A stretch of DNA of 64,000 nt from Meira nashicola. Taxonomy: Eukaryota; Basidiomycota; Exobasidiomycetes; Exobasidiales; Brachybasidiaceae. The position numbers and the translations under genes were made by a program. Where the stretch lies: contig BCJU01000003.1 in NCBI GenBank assembly GCA_001600355.1, positions 1,058,519 through 1,122,518 on the forward strand, read 5' to 3'. This document shows, in pieces, positions 60,507 to 64,000 of the stretch. Positions within the stretch are counted from its first letter, which is position 1. Each line of letters opens with the position of its first letter. Below the pieces are notes generated by a model, which was not told where the DNA came from, searched no databases, and saw nothing but the letters and a program-made list of their open reading frames with translations.

Positions 60507-63500
60507 TTATGGTTGATGATGTTGTGGTCCTTGACCGTGAAGGATTCGTTTAGGTCCACGAGCAAAAGCAGCAACAAAAGCAAACACCATCACAATGCTA
60601 AACGTAGCCCAAGCCATTGCCCATGTAATCGTTTCACTACTAAAGTTTTGCACACGTTGACGAACCATTTCAGGCTTATAACGTTCACGTAATGTGATCG
60701 GGTAATAATCCGTACCACGTCTTCCCGGTCTTCTTTTCGATGGATCCAAATCGACAAGCTCGTACGATTCTTCTTCTGCTGTACGAATGTCGCCTTTGTC
60801 ATCTTCGTTTTGCACTTTTCTACGCTCTTGACTAAGTTGACGAGATTCGTGAAGTGAAGAACGTGAAGAACCGCTTCGAGGCATTCTAGGCATTTGATCC
60901 TGCTCACCAGAAAAGAGGCCATTTGACAATTGCCTACGTCTGACGGATCGGTATGCAAGTGCACGTTGAGTAACTTCTGATTCAAATGATAAATTTGTCA
61001 GACCACTTTGATTACCAATGTCATCATCATCATCCAATGAATCAAAAGCTCCCTTGGCGCGTGCTTCTTCTTCGCTCATCTGACCTGCTAAAACACGATC
61101 TTGTAGAGCAGCATTTCTTTTAGCTCGTAGAAGTCTGTCCAGAGCTCTTCTACGTTCTACATCTTCAGCTGTTTCAATCTGGCGCTTAGATGAAATCGTA
61201 GTTGTTGTGTTCATCTCATCTTCTGCCTTTCTTGCTTTCGAACGAAGCGGTTTGATCCATGAAAGCATACCACGAGCCGTTCTAGAACTAGAGCCAAGAC
61301 GATTTCTACCCCTTTTGCCTTCCAAAAGACCCAAATTGATCGCTTCTCGTTCTGTAATTGGTTGTCCGAAATCTTCATCATCCGCCCAGTGAACAGGGAC
61401 GCTCTTCGTAAGCTTTTCCAAGAGAGAATAATTGTCATGACTCGTTTCTGTATCGTTTCTAAGCGAGCCTCGAGGCAGCAAGCTTTGAGTAACATTTTCG
61501 TACCATTCACCATCCGCTCTAGCGGCAATTCTTGAAAGCGATTGATGAGTTGGAATGATTGCCAATTCTTGTTTTGGAGCTGGAGTAATGGCTTTGTATT
61601 GTACAGAATCAATTTCTGGTAAATCGTATTCTGTTCTAAGCGTCCAAGTACTTCCATTAGACCACTTAAGATCTGCAATATCCGATCCTGCCTCACTCAT
61701 GCTTCTCAGGCTTGTTTGACTTGCAGCTTTGCTTAATGTTTTGCCCTTTCTACGTTCATTAGAGTACAGACCACGAAGTGAACGGCTATCTTCCTCTCCA
61801 TCCTGCTGAGGCGCATCGTCATCCTCGTCCTCTTCGTCACGATCATCATACATACTACCAAGCTCGCTGCCAAGACTGCGTTGAAGGTTGTGAGAGGATA
61901 TGCTACCCAAATGAGATTCACTAGAACGGTGCATTAATCCTTTGCGGGTCTTTTGATCTGGTGAAAGACTTTGGTCCTCGTATAATGTCGGATCCGAGTT
62001 TGATTTCGTCATTTGACCATGAGGTCTAGTTCTTTCGTTTTCGATATCCTCCCATCCAGCAACACGGTCATTCTCTGATCGAGCATGTAAATCTTCACAG
62101 CTGGGCGTGATCAAAATACGTGGTCGTAACATCCTGCGTGAAGGCCTTCCTTTGACAGGCGAAGAATCAACGCTGCTATTGTTTAGGCTATCATCAAAGA
62201 AATCAACAAGTTGTGCATTTGGACTACGCATCTCATAGTCATTCTGCATTGCAGCACGTACGGTACGACGATTTTCGATAAGATGTCTATTACCTGGCGC
62301 ACGTCTCTTTCTGGCTATCGGACTTGCAGCAGCTGACGAGATTGGAGTAGTTTCCTGACCCATTATGGTAAGATCTTGCATAGAAGGTTCAGCAGATAAA
62401 TTGGAAACAGCTTCACTCTCCACTGCATCATACATATCACGAAGTCGTTCACTGTCCTCTAAGAATCTGCCGATTCGTCCATCACGTTCATGTGCATCTT
62501 TGATTAGTGAGACATTAATCTCTTCTAATTCTTTGACTTTTGCCATTAATTGAGATACAATTGCACGTTCACCATCTGTTTGCAGGCGTGTTTTGCCAGA
62601 TAGTGACATCGAGGATTCAGATTGTCCCGTTAGTGAAAGTGTATCTGCATCCTTCCCATCCTCACCAAGCGTATCCGAACGCTCTGAATGCACGTTCTTC
62701 TCATTCGTTTCTATTTGGTTATTTCCGTCATTCTCGGCTTTTTTGTCTTTGCTACCAGGACTCTGCCATGGCATTTTGCCTCGCCTTCGCCAGGGTTGTT
62801 TTTTGACTTGCTCTTGTCCTGTTTCCAATGCTTTTTTCTGCATTTCTGCATTTCGCTCTAATTCAATCGTACGAATTTGAGCAGCCTCCAATTCCGCCCT
62901 CAAGCCATCAATTTCACGAATCAATCTTTTCTGACGCTTTCCACCTTCCCGCTTCGCATCTTCTGATTCTGCATGAAGTTGACTAATTTGCTCCAATAAA
63001 TCATCATTTTGTTGACTGATGAGCTCAAGCCTTCTGTGTGTTTCACTGGCAGAAATGCTGGAAAGGGAAGAGTCTGCAAATGATGTATTATGTGGTGAAG
63101 CTGGGCGAGATGGAACAAAGTGATTACCCGAAGAGGTCCATAATTGCCTTTCCTCAAGTTCCTCTATAACACTTTCGCTCCTTTGAACGTTTGCCATTCT
63201 TTTTGCAGAAGGACTTGCACTCATACCCTGAAAATACCCACTTCCCGATTGTGGCATTTCTCCCGGCCTTGGTGTTCTTTGATCGATCTCAGATTGATTG
63301 TCGAAAGCATTAATTGAATCACTATGCGGAGGAGAGTAGCGTGGAAGAGGTGTATTGACGTCATTGCTTTGATCGGCAATGATACGTTCCATACTATTCA
63401 TACTTGAAAATCTTGAAACTATGCCTTCATGACGATTACGCAGGCTAATGTTCTTTTCTAAAAGTGCTTTACCGATTGCAGCTGCGATTCCGAGATCTTT

Positions 63501-64000
63501 TTCCCTTTCTTTGATTATTTGACGTGATTCAAATAGAAGCTTTTCCAATTCTTCTCGTGATAAATCACCGATCCAATTCTCATCAATACTTGCATCAGAT
63601 CCAGATCCAGTGTTTTGTGAATCAATAGAAATAGTACTTCGATGGTGAACTTTAGACTCTTTTTCTGCTGTATGGTCGAATGAATGCACCAGTCTATCAG
63701 CATCCGAGTCGATATCAGCCTTGCCTTGGGTGCATTGATTGGAGAAATCTTTTATTTGAGCCGTTTTCTTACCTTCTTGTGAATGATCAAACGGGTCAAC
63801 ATTCTCCTTGTTTGATGAAGTGTTACTCCTTCTTGGTCTTCTTTGCATGCTCTTCTCTAAAGCTTCGGTTAGATCTGAAGGCAGGTCTAAATCCAGATCA
63901 CGTTCAAAACCCATTGCATGTTTCGCGTCAGAGCTTATACTGAATGTATCTGAATTCGTCAATGACGGCGAAGGCAAAAGTGCTACATTGTTATCTTGCT
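60507..64000 (-). CDS. Tail-anchored coiled-coil protein with KEN box (5' end outside window)
   Basis: At least 1163 residues are visible and the frame is open at the window edge, so the start may lie outside; the first ATG inside is at 63914. Near the N-terminus is a KEN box (SSNKENVDPFDHS), the degron of APC/C substrates. Coiled-coil segments lie at about residues 145-185, 325-400 and 480-525 (visible numbering), with acidic and Arg/Ser-rich disorder between. A single hydrophobic segment (TWAMAWATFSIVMVFAFVAA) sits 25-45 residues from the end with a short basic/His tail. A nuclear-envelope or spindle-pole coiled-coil protein is possible; no family is recognised. Confidence 0.83.
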   Translation of the reverse strand, partial: QDNNVALLPSPSLTNSDTFSISSDAKHAMGFERDLDLDLPSDLTEALEKSMQRRPRRSNTSSNKENVDPFDHSQEGKKTAQIKDFSNQCTQGKADIDSDADRLVHSFDHTAEKESKVHHRSTISIDSQNTGSGSDASIDENWIGDLSREELEKLLFESRQIIKEREKDLGIAAAIGKALLEKNISLRNRHEGIVSRFSSMNSMERIIADQSNDVNTPLPRYSPPHSDSINAFDNQSEIDQRTPRPGEMPQSGSGYFQGMSASPSAKRMANVQRSESVIEELEERQLWTSSGNHFVPSRPASPHNTSFADSSLSSISASETHRRLELISQQNDDLLEQISQLHAESEDAKREGGKRQKRLIREIDGLRAELEAAQIRTIELERNAEMQKKALETGQEQVKKQPWRRRGKMPWQSPGSKDKKAENDGNNQIETNEKNVHSERSDTLGEDGKDADTLSLTGQSESSMSLSGKTRLQTDGERAIVSQLMAKVKELEEINVSLIKDAHERDGRIGRFLEDSERLRDMYDAVESEAVSNLSAEPSMQDLTIMGQETTPISSAAASPIARKRRAPGNRHLIENRRTVRAAMQNDYEMRSPNAQLVDFFDDSLNNSSVDSSPVKGRPSRRMLRPRILITPSCEDLHARSENDRVAGWEDIENERTRPHGQMTKSNSDPTLYEDQSLSPDQKTRKGLMHRSSESHLGSISSHNLQRSLGSELGSMYDDRDEEDEDDDAPQQDGEEDSRSLRGLYSNERRKGKTLSKAASQTSLRSMSEAGSDIADLKWSNGSTWTLRTEYDLPEIDSVQYKAITPAPKQELAIIPTHQSLSRIAARADGEWYENVTQSLLPRGSLRNDTETSHDNYSLLEKLTKSVPVHWADDEDFGQPITEREAINLGLLEGKRGRNRLGSSSRTARGMLSWIKPLRSKARKAEDEMNTTTTISSKRQIETAEDVERRRALDRLLRAKRNAALQDRVLAGQMSEEEARAKGAFDSLDDDDDIGNQSGLTNLSFESEVTQRALAYRSVRRRQLSNGLFSGEQDQMPRMPRSGSSRSSLHESRQLSQERRKVQNEDDKGDIRTAEEESYELVDLDPSKRRPGRRGTDYYPITLRERYKPEMVRQRVQNFSSETITWAMAWATFSIVMVFAFVAAFARGPKRILHGQGPQHHQP

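Noticed and set aside
1..64000. Secondary-metabolite gene cluster around the LaeA-like methyltransferase and MFS transporter
   Set aside because: No synthase, oxidase or transcription factor is nearby; neighbours are housekeeping genes and the two genes diverge over 1.7 kb.

Overview
This is eukaryotic nuclear DNA from a fungus, most likely a basidiomycete and probably Ustilaginomycotina-like. The evidence is a compact, intron-poor layout, fungal-type proteins (Atg1, Coy1/CASP, Isc1, Lnp1, Wss1, Sft2, Ubp15/USP7, Yih1/IMPACT, a Nup133-type nucleoporin), the presence of muskelin and CCDC47, and very long serine-rich disordered regions. The genus cannot be fixed from the sequence alone.

I support 24 protein genes: 22 complete and one cut at each edge. 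In order: Vps1 dynamin (5' cut, +), Coy1/CASP golgin (-), mitochondrial-type unknown (+), large SAM methyltransferase (-), MCT-like MFS transporter (+), Kin4-like kinase (-), Wss1-type protease (-), Pin1/Ess1 (+), Isc1 (-), unknown disordered protein (-), Atg1 (+), lunapark (-), small hydrolase-like protein (+), muskelin (+), RING/TRAF zinc-finger protein (-), CCDC47 (+), Nup133-like (-), METTL2/6-type tRNA m3C methyltransferase (+), USP7/Ubp15 (+), IMPACT/Yih1 (-), VPS9-domain Rab GEF (+), alanyl-tRNA synthetase (-), Sft2 (+), tail-anchored coiled-coil protein (5' cut, -). Neighbours alternate strand at 19 of 23 junctions, so most promoters are shared and divergent and most 3' ends are convergent. 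Only two introns could be shown, of 61 and 65 nt, in the adjacent Wss1 and Pin1 genes. Splicing the Wss1 intron restores a C-terminal RanBP2-type zinc finger that the unspliced frame destroys.

The one truly non-genic block is 22667-25276. It holds a tandem array of about 93 bp (23153-23712) followed by about 300 bp with almost no CpA or TpG. Across the six units the CpA+TpG count falls from 13 to 0 while the rest of the unit is kept. This is the directional signature of repeat-induced point mutation (RIP). Four ambiguous bases in the array fall at sites that vary between units, suggesting a collapsed repeat. A 57-62 bp dispersed repeat containing an 11 bp palindrome lies beside this block (22919-22980) and again at 51035-51091, both in 5' regions of minus-strand genes.

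Functionally the window is housekeeping: membrane traffic (Vps1, Coy1, Sft2, VPS9, Lnp1), autophagy (Atg1), ubiquitin/SUMO and proteolysis (Wss1, USP7, muskelin, RING), translation (AlaRS, m3C methyltransferase, IMPACT) and nuclear transport. No secondary-metabolite cluster, intact transposon, tRNA or rRNA gene was seen. Start codons were moved to the first supportable ATG wherever the open frame began at TTG or GTG.
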